This document shows positions 1-8,517 of a stretch of 64,000 nt of DNA, one piece after another (position 1 is the first letter of the stretch; the number at the start of each line of letters is the position of its first letter). This DNA is from Oceanidesulfovibrio indonesiensis. Lineage in GTDB: Bacteria; Desulfobacterota; Desulfovibrionia; Desulfovibrionales; Desulfovibrionaceae. The DNA lies in the NCBI RefSeq assembly GCF_007625075.1, contig NZ_QMIE01000010.1, positions 92,465-156,464 of the forward strand, given 5' to 3'. A model generated the notes under the pieces. It made no database searches. It saw only the letters and a list, made by a program, of their open reading frames with translations, and had not been told where the DNA came from. Position numbers and translations under genes: made by a program.

Positions 1-101
1 CGGCCTTTGCCAGGCAGGTTATCGAACTGTCCTTCCTCGATGGCGCGCTGGATCTTGTCTTCGGCGACCTTCTCGATAATCCACCAGACGGATAGCGACA
101 T
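1..101 (-). CDS. DUF1992 (DnaJC28-like) protein, 3' part cut by window edge
   Basis: Only the first 33 codons are in the window; the rest lies beyond base 1. The ATG at 99-101 is preceded by an AGGAA Shine-Dalgarno. The visible N-terminus begins MSLSVWWIIEKVAED and continues with a segment containing IQRAIEEGQFDNLPGKG. The pattern of a basic/aliphatic helix followed by GxFDNLPGxG is typical of the DUF1992 family (also called DnaJ homologue subfamily C member 28), whose function in bacteria is not established. It follows the mla lipoprotein gene on the same strand with a 54-base gap, so it may be the last gene of that operon. Confidence 0.7.
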   Translation of the reverse strand, partial: MSLSVWWIIEKVAEDKIQRAIEEGQFDNLPGKG

Positions 102-155
102 GCGGCGTTCCTTTCATGTATTGCGAAATCGATCTGTGATGTTCAGCTGTGGCCT

Positions 156-794
156 TCACTCAAGCACCAGGCCTCTGGTTTCCTCCAGCCAGGTGGCGAT
201 CTGTCCGGTCGCGTCTGCTACTGCCTGGCTGGCTGCTTTTGCCGCGGACTGTGGACTGAGTGTCTCGGCTTCGGCGTTTGCGCGAATAGTCTTTTTACCG
301 AGCAATTCGCGTTCCCTGGGTGACCATAACTCCACTGAGAGGCGTAGTGTGAAAACAGGCCTTTGGCCTCTCGTGATCTGAAATTCCCTGACCCGCCCAT
401 GGAGCACAGCCGCATGCTCCGATCTGCCTCTATATGGCCATGTAATTCGGTAGGGTCCTTCGCACGCGAGTCGATCGTTCACTGCCTGCGTCATCACTTC
501 GGCCGGATTGCCCTCCCAATACCAGGTGGTTGAGGGCTGGATGACGTTGTTGTTCGCCAGAAACACAGCGGTACGATCCATACCCGGCATGGTTGAGAAA
601 TCTCTGAGCACAAGCACCGGAGCATCGAGAGCTCGCAACGAAGTTTCTTCGCAAACCGGCGGCGCGATCTGCAGCAGATACTGCTTGTTCGGCGACCCGC
701 ACCCGAGCAGAACGATACACAGGATCAGACATCCGAATGTCTTGATGAAAAGTCCAGCGTACCGCTTCAAGAAGATATGAGTTCGTAGCAGCAT
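156..794 (-). CDS. PqiC/MlaD-partner type ABC transport auxiliary lipoprotein
   Basis: A 212-aa lipoprotein. Residues 1-31 form a signal peptide with a long hydrophobic core ending in the lipobox LLGC (lipidated Cys near residue 32). The body contains the SNKQYLLQ-like start and the beta-rich pattern of the ABC-type transport auxiliary lipoprotein family (PqiC, DUF330). Members sit at the inner leaflet of the outer membrane and partner MCE-domain proteins in lipid transfer between membranes. It is the fourth gene of a left-reading block mlaE-mlaF-mlaD-lipoprotein, 15 bases after the MCE gene, which supports that role here. It replaces the soluble MlaC/MlaB components of the E. coli system, which are not seen nearby. 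Confidence 0.8.
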   Translation of the reverse strand: MLLRTHIFLKRYAGLFIKTFGCLILCIVLLGCGSPNKQYLLQIAPPVCEETSLRALDAPVLVLRDFSTMPGMDRTAVFLANNNVIQPSTTWYWEGNPAEVMTQAVNDRLACEGPYRITWPYRGRSEHAAVLHGRVREFQITRGQRPVFTLRLSVELWSPRERELLGKKTIRANAEAETLSPQSAAKAASQAVADATGQIATWLEETRGLVLE

Positions 795-809
795 CGTGCA
801 TTCACCGCG

Positions 810-1730
810 TCAAGGTTCCGGTTCCGGCGGATAAATGATTTCGTAGGGACGTTCCCGGAGCGAGCGTGACAGCATTCGAACATCGCGGGCCATTGCGTAC
901 AACTCGTCCAACACACGTTCGAGCTTGGGTTGATCTGTGGCCAGGCTTTCCTTGAGCTCCTCGCTCAGTGATGTAACCGATGCGCTGACGATGCGGAGTT
1001 GCTCACGAAGATCGCTGGAGAGATTTTCGAAATTCCTGTCCACACTGTGGAGCACGGTTGCGCCTTTGTCGAACGTTTCCGAAGCTCGTTCCAACGTGTC
1101 TTTCGCTTGTGGCCCCACGCCCTGGAAGTCTTTTTCCAGCATGGCGACAAGGCTGTTGCCTTCCTCCATCAACTGTTCCGCTTTGAGCAGGATGTTCCGT
1201 ACGGCTTCCGTATTCTGTTCGGAGAGCAGCGCATCGAGACCCTCTGCAACGCGGTTGAACTTGGGTCTTATTTCTTCAATGAATCCACTGATGGATGCGC
1301 CCAGTTCGTTCAGCGTTGGAGTCACTGTGGTTGGCAATGTATCCCCGGGTTCGAGTCTCGGCCCAGCTTGCTCCCGTAATGTCAGCAAAAGGTAGTTGTC
1401 GCCGACCAGACCTTTTTGCGAGATTGAAGCCACAGTGCCCTCATAGATGCCAAATCCCTTCCGCACCCCGAAAGATACCTGGATGATGCGCGGGTCATCC
1501 GCATCGACCTGAAGCTGTGTCACGCGACCGATATCCAGGCCGTCGTACTTCACGGTTCGGCCGGTATCCAGATCGCGGACGTTGTCGAATCGGGCGTGGT
1601 AGATATCCAGATTTTCCCAGAACCAATACCCGCCCAACGCGACCACGAAACTGCCCAGGACGAGAAGTCCGAGTACAATTGTGAAGATCGATTTGCTAAA
1701 ATCGTAGGCCGATTGTCGTTTCGATTGCAT
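810..1730 (-). CDS. mlaD: MlaD-like MCE-domain lipid transport protein
   Basis: A 306-aa protein with a single N-terminal membrane segment (about residues 15-37) followed by an MCE/MlaD domain (about 43-120: RFDNVRDLDTGRTVKYDGLDIGRV is the typical entry, ending with LVGDNYLLL). The remaining 150 residues are predicted to be long helices with heptad-like spacing, as in proteins forming hexameric tunnels across the periplasm. It is anchored in the inner membrane and should bind the MlaEF ABC transporter encoded immediately upstream, carrying phospholipid-like substrates. Whether transport is retrograde or anterograde cannot be told from sequence. Gap to mlaF is 35 bases. Confidence 0.88.
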   Translation of the reverse strand: MQSKRQSAYDFSKSIFTIVLGLLVLGSFVVALGGYWFWENLDIYHARFDNVRDLDTGRTVKYDGLDIGRVTQLQVDADDPRIIQVSFGVRKGFGIYEGTVASISQKGLVGDNYLLLTLREQAGPRLEPGDTLPTTVTPTLNELGASISGFIEEIRPKFNRVAEGLDALLSEQNTEAVRNILLKAEQLMEEGNSLVAMLEKDFQGVGPQAKDTLERASETFDKGATVLHSVDRNFENLSSDLREQLRIVSASVTSLSEELKESLATDQPKLERVLDELYAMARDVRMLSRSLRERPYEIIYPPEPEP

Positions 1731-1765
1731 GGTTCTGTTCCGATCAATAGTCCTGGGAAACTGCG

Positions 1766-2557
1766 CTAGAAATCTGGCAATTGTCGTTCTCCAGGCTTTC
1801 TGCCAAGAAACTGCCGTATGAATTCATTGTTTGAGTTTTTAAGGTCGTCGAGACTGCCCTGAAACAGCACCTGGCCCTTGTGGAGCATTACCACGAAATC
1901 AGCGATGGTGAATAAACTGTCCAGATCATGCGTTACCACAACAATAGTCATATCAAATGTGTCGTGCAAATCGAGAATAAGCTGATCCAGTTCAGCTGCT
2001 GTAATGGGATCCAGACCGGATGTTGGCTCATCGCAGAGCAAAATTTTGGGATCGAGGACAAGGGCTCGTGCAAGGCCGGCACGTTTTCGCATGCCGCCGG
2101 AAAGCTGGCTGGGGTAGTACTCCATGAATTTGTCCAGCCCGACGAGGCTCAGTTTCAGCCGGACGAGGGTTTCCAACGTTTCCTCGTCCAGTTCCGTGTG
2201 TTCGCGCAGTGGCAGTGCGACGTTTTCTCCGAGGGTGAGTGATCCGAGAAGGGCGCCGTTCTGAAACAGCACGCCCATTTCTCCGCGCAGATCATGCGCC
2301 TTGTTCGGATCGAGCTTGAAGATATCATGACCATCGATGAGGATTCGTCCTTCCATGGGCTTTTCCAGCCCCAGAACATGGCGCAGCAGTGTCGACTTCC
2401 CGCCACCCGATCCTCCGAGAATGACGGATATCTTGCTCGCAGGCAGCGCGACATCGACATCCTCCAGGACGATATTGTCGCCGTACCCGAGTCTCAGCCT
2501 GTCGAGCAAAATGTTCGGGGCGCGCTGCATGAAGCGCGAGGAGTCATCAGAAGGCAT
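1766..2557 (-). CDS. mlaF: MlaF-like ABC transporter ATP-binding protein
   Basis: A 263-aa ABC ATPase. Walker A is GGSGGGKST (about residues 48-56), the signature is LSGGMRKR (about 153), and Walker B is ILLCDEPTSGLDP (about 175), followed by the switch histidine in VVVTHDLDS. The LSGGMRKR(A/V)GLARAL signature is characteristic of the MCE-associated (Mla) ATPase group rather than generic importers. It energises the MlaE permease for lipid movement at the inner membrane. Its first 11 bases overlap the end of mlaE, indicating translational coupling. Confidence 0.92.
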   Translation of the reverse strand: MPSDDSSRFMQRAPNILLDRLRLGYGDNIVLEDVDVALPASKISVILGGSGGGKSTLLRHVLGLEKPMEGRILIDGHDIFKLDPNKAHDLRGEMGVLFQNGALLGSLTLGENVALPLREHTELDEETLETLVRLKLSLVGLDKFMEYYPSQLSGGMRKRAGLARALVLDPKILLCDEPTSGLDPITAAELDQLILDLHDTFDMTIVVVTHDLDSLFTIADFVVMLHKGQVLFQGSLDDLKNSNNEFIRQFLGRKPGERQLPDF

Positions 2558-3305
2558 AGCTTAACGCTGTGAAGTAAAGATCGAGCAGTATGATGACGAA
2601 TATTGATTGGACCACAGATTTTGTCGTGCGGCGTCCCACATCCGCAGCGCCTTCTTTGGCGAGAAATCCTTGCCAGCAACATATTATTGTAATGGCCATG
2701 CCGAAACCAAGGCTTTTGACCAGCCCGGCCATAAGGTCCCCGATCCTGAGAAAGCTAGCAGTCTGCTCGAAGTACGTCTGGTAGCTGATGCTGAGGAACG
2801 TACCGGAGTAGAGCATGCCCGAGCCGATTCCAATGAAGTCTGCCCAGGCTGTGAGCACAGGCAGCATGACAATCATGGCCAGAAACTTGGGCATGACCAG
2901 GAACTGGACCGGATCGACGCCCATGACGTGGAGAGCGTCGATCTCCTCCGAGATTTCCATCGTCGCTATCTCTGCGGTAAATGCAGCGCCGGACCTTCCT
3001 GTGAGGACGACTGCGGTAAGGAGGGGGCCCAGCTCAGTGATTATGATGACGCCGACTAGGTTGGCGACATAGCTTGTCGCTCCGAAGCGTTCGAGCTGGT
3101 TGGCGGCGTGCAGGGCAAGTATGATGCCGACGCAGAATGCGATGGTGGTGACTATGGCGAGCGACCCAGCGCCCACCATCGCCATGTTACGCCAGATTTG
3201 CCAAATATAATACCGTTTCTGTTGAGTGAGCAGGCGCGGGAAACAGCGGAGAAGGCAGTTGATGAGCCATGAAAGTGTATGGAACTCTTCCCTTGCGATG
3301 CTCAT
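2547..3305 (-). CDS. mlaE: MlaE-like ABC transporter permease
   Basis: A 252-aa integral membrane protein with about five to six hydrophobic segments. The hallmark MlaE-family stretch is visible in the middle: ELGPLLTAVVLTGRSGAAF followed by AEIATMEISEEIDALHVMGVDP. This forms the permease of the MCE/Mla lipid transporter with the ATPase MlaF. It is the first gene of the left-reading mla block. The 293-base region upstream contains a parS-like site but no clear promoter that I can support. Confidence 0.9.
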   Translation of the reverse strand: MSIAREEFHTLSWLINCLLRCFPRLLTQQKRYYIWQIWRNMAMVGAGSLAIVTTIAFCVGIILALHAANQLERFGATSYVANLVGVIIITELGPLLTAVVLTGRSGAAFTAEIATMEISEEIDALHVMGVDPVQFLVMPKFLAMIVMLPVLTAWADFIGIGSGMLYSGTFLSISYQTYFEQTASFLRIGDLMAGLVKSLGFGMAITIICCWQGFLAKEGAADVGRRTTKSVVQSIFVIILLDLYFTALSYAF

Positions 3306-3526
3306 GATGCGAACAACCTTTTGGGCGCGAAATGATCAAAACCATCTGAACAATAAAACGAGGCAGTTGGCCTGGAGTGTAGCCAGAGACATCGACTGGA
3401 ATTAATCCCAATCCGGAGATTCTTGGCGAGCAGGCAGGGTGCGTGAGGTAATCTGGTAAAGGCTTTATCCATATGCGCCGATATCCACACCTTCACTATA
3501 TTGTTTGGTTTGGCTCCGTTCTCGAT

Positions 3527-3542
3527 TGTTTCACGGGAAACA
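3527..3542. other. parS-like centromere site (1 mismatch)
   Basis: TGTTTCACGGGAAACA differs from the classical chromosomal parS consensus TGTTTCACGTGAAACA at one central base. It lies in a non-coding gap about 1.1 kb beyond the end of parB. ParB (Spo0J) binds such sites to nucleate chromosome segregation complexes near the replication origin. The second near-match lies at 6852-6867, so the two flank parAB. Confidence 0.7.
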
Positions 3543-3598
3543 GATCAGGGACCATACATGTCGGCCTGAAGGAATGGGCCTGGTTTGGTGTCCATACG

Positions 3599-4651
3599 TT
3601 ATTTCTCGACTTGGTCCTTGTCGCTCAACCAGCTGACAATCTCAGGCGTGTGACCGTATCGTATTGCTCGCGCCAGCGCCTCTTGTGTCGTGGTGGCTGT
3701 GCCCACCTCCGCGATAACATTTCCAGCGGCGTAGTTTGCAAGAAGCGATGCTGTAAGCAGATCGAGCCCGGCAGCCAAGCTTATTCCCAGAGTTGCGATG
3801 ACGGTGTCTCCTGCGCCGGTAACATCAAAAACGCGCTTTGCCACAGTGGGGAAGTGGTAGACTTCCGAAGGCGTCTCGAAAAGTGCCATGCCGTTTGGGC
3901 CTAAGGTGATGAGGACATGTTCGCACGCCAGTTGCCGGAAGATGGACGCTCCGGTACGCAACACGTCCACGCGGCTTTCAAAGCTCAATCTGTGCGAAGC
4001 TTCAAGCGCTTCCTTTGAGTTTGGCGTAACGCAGTACGCTCCTTTGTATAGATTGAAGTTCTTCAGCTTCGGGTCGACCAGCACCTTTGGCGGACGTTCC
4101 TGTGAAAGGACAAGATTTCGGAAGGCGTCCATGAACTCAAAGGTCACGAGACCTTTTCCGTAGTCGGATAGAATGATGACTTCATACTCGTCGATGATCT
4201 CGGCAATGGCATCAAGCACGCCTTGTGATTGCTGAATATCAAGGGGCCTTGACACTTCCTTGTCGACGCGGGCGACTTGCTGGTTTTGAGCTATGATACG
4301 TGTCTTGATCGTCGTGGGGCGATCATCCACGGTCACTATGTCGCCCTCAAGGTTTTCAAGTGCAACAAGTTGCCTGAGGTTTTCAGCATTGTCATCGGAG
4401 CCTGTCAAGCCGATGAGGTGAGGCGACCCGCCCAGCCGTGAAATATTCAGCGCTACGTTGCCTGCTCCTCCCAGTAGCAGATGTTCGGATTGAACCGCGA
4501 CAACGGGGACAGGAGCTTCGGGCGATATTCTCTCCACAGTGCCGACAAGGTAATGGTCAAGCATGAGGTCGCCGACAACCAGAACCTGGCTGCCGCTCAG
4601 TTTGGCCAGGGATGCTACCAATGGCTCGCGATCGATTTTTTTGCTGGACAT
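3599..4651 (-). CDS. rfaE1: D-glycero-beta-D-manno-heptose-7-phosphate kinase
   Basis: A 350-aa PfkB-family sugar kinase. N-terminal substrate signature LLGGAGNVALNISRLGG (about residues 59-75) and the C-terminal PfkB motif DVTGAGDTVIATL with the catalytic Asp of GAGD (about 280) are intact. The ISPEAPVPVV segment near residue 43 is typical of the RfaE/HldE kinase half, which phosphorylates heptose-7-phosphate for LPS inner-core ADP-heptose synthesis. The length covers the kinase domain only; the nucleotidyltransferase half found fused in E. coli HldE is absent and must be separate. The start codon overlaps the stop of parB by one base (TAATG). Confidence 0.88.
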   Translation of the reverse strand: MSSKKIDREPLVASLAKLSGSQVLVVGDLMLDHYLVGTVERISPEAPVPVVAVQSEHLLLGGAGNVALNISRLGGSPHLIGLTGSDDNAENLRQLVALENLEGDIVTVDDRPTTIKTRIIAQNQQVARVDKEVSRPLDIQQSQGVLDAIAEIIDEYEVIILSDYGKGLVTFEFMDAFRNLVLSQERPPKVLVDPKLKNFNLYKGAYCVTPNSKEALEASHRLSFESRVDVLRTGASIFRQLACEHVLITLGPNGMALFETPSEVYHFPTVAKRVFDVTGAGDTVIATLGISLAAGLDLLTASLLANYAAGNVIAEVGTATTTQEALARAIRYGHTPEIVSWLSDKDQVEK

Positions 4652-5556
4652 TACGCGACTCCGAGTTTCTTCAGAAACGTATCGAGTTGGTCCCTGGAAG
4701 AATATCGAATGGATATGCGTCCATTATCTTCAGAGCCGGAAATGGAAACCTTGAGCTCGAAATCCTCGGCGAGCCTGCTCGCATAAGAATAGAGTTCTTT
4801 GGGTGTTTCGGCGGGACGCGACTGCTTTTTGGTGCGCCGGGTCGCCGGCTTCGCACCCAGTTGCGGCAGATCGCCATGCTCGCGCCAGTATGCTACTGCC
4901 TCCTCCACTTGACGTACTGAAACGCCATCATCGAGAATCCAGGAGAGCAGGGTATCCTGAGCAGAATCGTCAGAGATGCCGATAAGCGCACGAGCATGGC
5001 CACCGCTTAATGAGCCTTCCATGACTAAAGAGATAATGTGATCGGGAAGTTGTAGGAGTCTGAGTGTGTTTGCCACGGCAGGGCGGCTTTTTCCGACCTT
5101 GCGCGCTAGCTCTTCTTGGGACAGATTGAGGCGTTCCTGCAGTTGTTTGAGGCCCCATGCTTCCTCAATGACGTTGAGATCTTCCCGTTGCAGGTTTTCG
5201 ACAATCGCGATGGTCAGGCTCTGCTCGTCGTCCAGTTCCCGCACCAGGCATGGGATATCCTTGAGTCCGGCCAATTTGGCGGCGCGCAGACGGCGCTCAC
5301 CAGCCACGAGTTCGAAATGACCTGGACTGGAGTCAGGCGCCGTGCGGACGAGCACGGGCTGAAGAACACCCTGCGAGCGGATGGAATCAGCGAGCTCCGC
5401 AAGGGCTTCTTCGGAAAATTCCTTACGCGGCTGATATGGGTTCGGGACGATCGAAGCGATGGGTATAGATTTGACTTCGACATCGGTCGGCTGCTCGTTG
5501 AATCCTTTGAGCAGTGCATCCAGGCCCTTGCCGAGTCCTCGAGATGTATGCGCCAT
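4651..5556 (-). CDS. parB: Chromosome partitioning protein ParB (Spo0J)
   Basis: A 301-aa protein counted from the ATG at 5554-5556, chosen because AAGGAG lies six bases upstream; an in-frame start 14 codons further up has no such site. N-terminal RGLGKGLDALL is the usual chromosomal ParB leader. The CTPase/ParB domain shows NPYQPR, the GERRLRAAKLAG (ParB box II) and ENLQREDLNVIEEA motifs, then the HTH (LSQEELARKVGKSRPAVANTLRLLQLP) and a C-terminal dimerisation region. It binds parS and spreads as a clamp; two parS-like sites flank the locus. ParA is encoded upstream but separated by a gene on the opposite strand. Confidence 0.93.
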   Translation of the reverse strand: MAHTSRGLGKGLDALLKGFNEQPTDVEVKSIPIASIVPNPYQPRKEFSEEALAELADSIRSQGVLQPVLVRTAPDSSPGHFELVAGERRLRAAKLAGLKDIPCLVRELDDEQSLTIAIVENLQREDLNVIEEAWGLKQLQERLNLSQEELARKVGKSRPAVANTLRLLQLPDHIISLVMEGSLSGGHARALIGISDDSAQDTLLSWILDDGVSVRQVEEAVAYWREHGDLPQLGAKPATRRTKKQSRPAETPKELYSYASRLAEDFELKVSISGSEDNGRISIRYSSRDQLDTFLKKLGVA

Positions 5557-5627
5557 ATGCTGCTCCTTGACAGACGAAGTCGAAAGACTAGTTGTCAAAG
5601 GTTAGTAAACATAAACCGGAGGCTTTC

Positions 5628-6044
5628 ATGAACACGACGTCGACTCCGTTGACCAAGTTATACGATCAGAACAATCAACTGTACGGGGTGCTTCTGAGCC
5701 CCGAGTTCTGGGAAGAAGCGAAATCTGTCCTCATGCCGCTGCTGGAAAAGAGGAGTGCGACGCAGGAGGAAACGCCAGAGCCGGTCAAAGACTGGAAAAT
5801 GCTCTTGGACTATTGGGACTTCCAGTATCCGCCGGATACACGGGTTGAGTGCGAGCATTGCGGCAATGTAACGGAAGACTGGATGAACCCGGAAGGAAAG
5901 ACCTTCCGACTCAAGGCCGCCAATCTGGGCGGGCTCGTGAACTTTCAGTGCCTGAACTGCAGTTCGCGAGTCATCAAGCGACATTTCAAAGACCATTACA
6001 GGTTCGAGTGTCATCCTTACACGCCCAAGAAGGATAAGCTCTGA
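5628..6044 (+). CDS. Hypothetical zinc-ribbon protein inserted between parA and parB
   Basis: A 138-aa protein starting at the ATG at 5628 (GGAGG six bases upstream). I do not recognise the family. The C-terminal half has two CxxC knuckles, CEHCG (about residue 76) and CLNC (about 109), spaced like a zinc ribbon, followed by a basic stretch RVIKRHFKDH. It reads opposite to parA and parB, and its stop is only seven bases from the parA stop, so the genes converge. It diverges from parB across a 71-base gap. A nucleic-acid or protein-binding role would be inference only. Confidence 0.75.
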   Translation: MNTTSTPLTKLYDQNNQLYGVLLSPEFWEEAKSVLMPLLEKRSATQEETPEPVKDWKMLLDYWDFQYPPDTRVECEHCGNVTEDWMNPEGKTFRLKAANLGGLVNFQCLNCSSRVIKRHFKDHYRFECHPYTPKKDKL

Positions 6045-6051
6045 ACCGAGA

Positions 6052-6831
6052 TCAGGCAGCAACGGCAGGCGCTTTGCGCATAACTACTTCCTTGGCCAGG
6101 GAGAGATATGCCTCAGCGCCTTTTGACTTGATGTCGTAAGAGAGGATTGTCATCCCGTAGCTTGGCGCTTCAGATAAACGCACATTGCGCGGAATGATTG
6201 TCTCGAACATCTTGTCAGGAAAGCACTTGCGCACTTCCTTTTTTACCTGGCGTGAAAGCTTGTTCCGTACATCGTACATGGTGAGCAACACTCCGAGAAT
6301 GCCAAGGCGTGGATTCAGTCGTGCGCGCACCTGCTCGTATGTATTGAGAAGCTTGGCGATTCCTTCCAGGGCATAATACTCGCACTGGAGGGGCACCAGA
6401 AGCTCACGGGCAGCGCACAATGCATTGAGCGTGAGCAGGCCGAGAGATGGCGGACAGTCGAGGATAATGTAGTCGTATTCATCCTCGACACGTTTGATGA
6501 CATCCTGCAGAAAATACTCGCGGCCGATTTTGTCGATGAGCTCAATTTCGGCGCCAACGAGATCCTGTGAGGCCGGAATAACCCAGACATATGGCGAAGA
6601 AGTTTCCATTACGGCTTCCGAAGTCCTGTCCGGGTCGAAAAAAACGGAATAGAGGGATAGTGGTGCGCTATCCCCGTCCACACCCAGACCACTGGTCGCA
6701 TTGGCTTGCGGATCGCAATCCACTACCAGAACCTTCTTCTCCATAACGGCGAGAGAGGCAGCGAGGTTCACGGAAGAGGTGGTCTTACCGACCCCGCCTT
6801 TTTGGTTAGCAACTACAATTTTGCGCGCCAC
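6052..6831 (-). CDS. parA: Chromosome partitioning ATPase ParA (Soj)
   Basis: A 259-aa MinD/ParA-type Walker ATPase. The deviant Walker A KGGVGKTTSSVNLA (about residues 11-24) with its signature lysine, the CDPQANATSGLGV motif and Walker B YIILDCPPSLGLLTLNAL are all intact. C-terminal motifs (IIPRNVRLSEAPSYG) are diagnostic of chromosomal Soj/ParA. It works with ParB at parS to move origins; a near-consensus parS sits 20 bases upstream of its start codon, so ParB binding may also affect its expression. Confidence 0.95.
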   Translation of the reverse strand: MARKIVVANQKGGVGKTTSSVNLAASLAVMEKKVLVVDCDPQANATSGLGVDGDSAPLSLYSVFFDPDRTSEAVMETSSPYVWVIPASQDLVGAEIELIDKIGREYFLQDVIKRVEDEYDYIILDCPPSLGLLTLNALCAARELLVPLQCEYYALEGIAKLLNTYEQVRARLNPRLGILGVLLTMYDVRNKLSRQVKKEVRKCFPDKMFETIIPRNVRLSEAPSYGMTILSYDIKSKGAEAYLSLAKEVVMRKAPAVAA

Positions 6832-6851
6832 ATGGGCCTCCCTCGTTTCCG

Positions 6852-6867
6852 TGTTTCACATGAAACA
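6852..6867. other. parS-like centromere site upstream of parA
   Basis: TGTTTCACATGAAACA matches the consensus TGTTTCACGTGAAACA at 15 of 16 bases. It lies between the parA start and the end of the small gene at 6879. Its position just before the parA start suggests a double role in partition and in local regulation, which is inference. Confidence 0.75.
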
Positions 6868-6878
6868 TCCATTCCGGG

Positions 6879-7169
6879 TCAGTAGCGATGTGACTGGTGA
6901 CAGTAGGTTTGCGCTTCGTTCAGGGACTCGACTATCTGGATGGCGTTTCCGAGTTCGCCCTTGTTCACAGCATGGTGCAGCTGGTTTGCCATGTAATTGA
7001 AGTCTTCAAAGTCGTCTGCCCATTCATCGCGCGTAAACATGGACATGCGCTTCACAAGGCGAATGAACTCGTTCACATCATCCAGGGCAGGCATTTCGCC
7101 TGCCTTGGCCTTTTCTTCGATTCCTGAAAAGCATTCATCCATCAGAACTTTGATTTGCTTGAAATTCAT
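6879..7169 (-). CDS. Small helical hypothetical protein
   Basis: A 96-aa acidic protein without membrane segment, cysteines of note or known motif; it appears all-helical (MNFKQIKVLMDECFSGIEE, then DDVNEFIRLVKRMSMFTRDEW). I do not recognise a family. It lies upstream of parA on the same strand with a 47-base gap containing a parS site, and downstream of the epimerase gene, which reads the same way. ATG preceded by a modest GGAGATTCGC site. Confidence 0.6.
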   Translation of the reverse strand: MNFKQIKVLMDECFSGIEEKAKAGEMPALDDVNEFIRLVKRMSMFTRDEWADDFEDFNYMANQLHHAVNKGELGNAIQIVESLNEAQTYCHQSHRY

Positions 7170-7253
7170 GCGAGCGAATCTCCAGAAGATCGTAGGACTG
7201 TTCGTATCGTTTTTAGCTAGTGGATGTGTGGCGGCAATGTCAACTGTCTGAAG

Positions 7254-8264
7254 CTAAATCCCGTAATATTCGCGGAACCATGAAACAAAGTTCGCAACGC
7301 CGACCGACAAATCGGTATGCGGACGAAATCCGACATGTGCATGCAGATCCTCAATGTCGGCGTAAGTTTCAGGGACATCGCCGGGCTGCAGAGGCAAATA
7401 ATTTTTGAATGCTTGCATGCCAAGCGCCTCTTCGATAGTGGCGATGAAATCTTCCAGCGTTACGCTGTTGTTGTTGCCGATATTGAACACACGAAACGGG
7501 GCTGGACTGGAAGAAGGATCCGGATGATGACCGCTCCATTCGGGATTTGGTGCGGCCGGTTTCTTCGTTACGCGGGCCACTCCTTCGACAATGTCATCGA
7601 TATACGTAAAATCGCGGCGCATCTGTCCGTGGTTAAACACGTCGATGGGCTCGCCGCGGATGATCTTGTCTGTGAAAAGGAATATGGCCATGTCAGGCCG
7701 GCCCCAGGGGCCATAGACAGTAAAAAAGCGTAAGCCCGTGGCGGGGATGCCGTACAGGTAGCTATATGTGTGGGCCATCAATTCGTTGGATTTTTTGGAA
7801 GCAGCATACAGGCTGATCGGATGGTCCACGTTGTGGTGCACGCTGTAAGGCATGAGGGTGTTCAAGCCATAGACCGAGCTCGATGATGCGAACACAAGGT
7901 GTTCAAGGTCCGCGGAGTGGCGACAACCTTCCAAAATGAAGAAAAAGCCGTCCAGATTGGAGCGGACATAGTCTTCCGGATGAGTGATGCTGTGCCGTAC
8001 ACCGGCCTGCGCGGCAAGGTGGATGACATGGGTGAACGAAAATTCTCGAAAAAGAGCGGAAACGGCTGCGCCGTCGGCAAGGTCAAGCTTGCGAAACGTG
8101 AATGCATCGTAGTGCGCAAGTCTGTCCAGCCGGGACTGTTTAAGCGAGACGTCATAATAATCATTGAGGTTGTCAAGGCCGACGACCTCAGCCCCTCCGC
8201 GGAGAAAGTACTCGCACACATGATATCCGATGAAGCCGGCAGCACCGGTTACGAGAACGCGCAT
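7254..8264 (-). CDS. NAD-dependent UDP-sugar epimerase (UDP-glucuronate 4-epimerase type)
   Basis: A 336-aa extended short-chain dehydrogenase. Start chosen at the ATG 8262-8264, which opens MRVLVTGAAGFIGYHV with AAGGA upstream. The NAD-binding GAAGFIG (residues 7-13), the catalytic SSSSVYG and YAASKK (YxxxK) motifs are intact. The segment FFTVYGPWGRPDMA is typical of the UDP-glucuronate/UDP-galacturonate 4-epimerase group. It should provide a nucleotide sugar for surface polysaccharide or LPS. Substrate specificity cannot be fixed from sequence; UDP-glucose 4-epimerase is the alternative. Confidence 0.85.
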   Translation of the reverse strand: MRVLVTGAAGFIGYHVCEYFLRGGAEVVGLDNLNDYYDVSLKQSRLDRLAHYDAFTFRKLDLADGAAVSALFREFSFTHVIHLAAQAGVRHSITHPEDYVRSNLDGFFFILEGCRHSADLEHLVFASSSSVYGLNTLMPYSVHHNVDHPISLYAASKKSNELMAHTYSYLYGIPATGLRFFTVYGPWGRPDMAIFLFTDKIIRGEPIDVFNHGQMRRDFTYIDDIVEGVARVTKKPAAPNPEWSGHHPDPSSSPAPFRVFNIGNNNSVTLEDFIATIEEALGMQAFKNYLPLQPGDVPETYADIEDLHAHVGFRPHTDLSVGVANFVSWFREYYGI

Positions 8265-8466
8265 GGCAAATCCTTTAAGGAAAAAGGTAAACAACGACAG
8301 AAAAAGTCAGTGGTTCCACATTCAGTAGAAGAAAATCGGAAAGAAAGAAATATTATTACGGCGAATAAACAATGGTTCCATAGTCAAATAATGAAGCCGG
8401 CCAAGGCGGCCTGAGCAAATGCTGCGTCAATATCAAAAGGTAAACTTGGCGTCCAAAGCAATACAG

Positions 8467-8497
8467 AGGGCGGCTTAGTGTGCGTCAAAGCCGCCCT
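8467..8497 (-). terminator. Hairpin downstream of slipin gene, probable terminator
   Basis: AGGGCGGCTT and AAGCCGCCCT form a perfect 10-bp stem around an 11-base loop, 21 bases past the stop of the slipin gene. The T-run after the stem is poor, so termination may be only partial. Confidence 0.5.
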
Positions 8498-8517
8498 GAA
8501 TAATAAGAACAAGCCGC

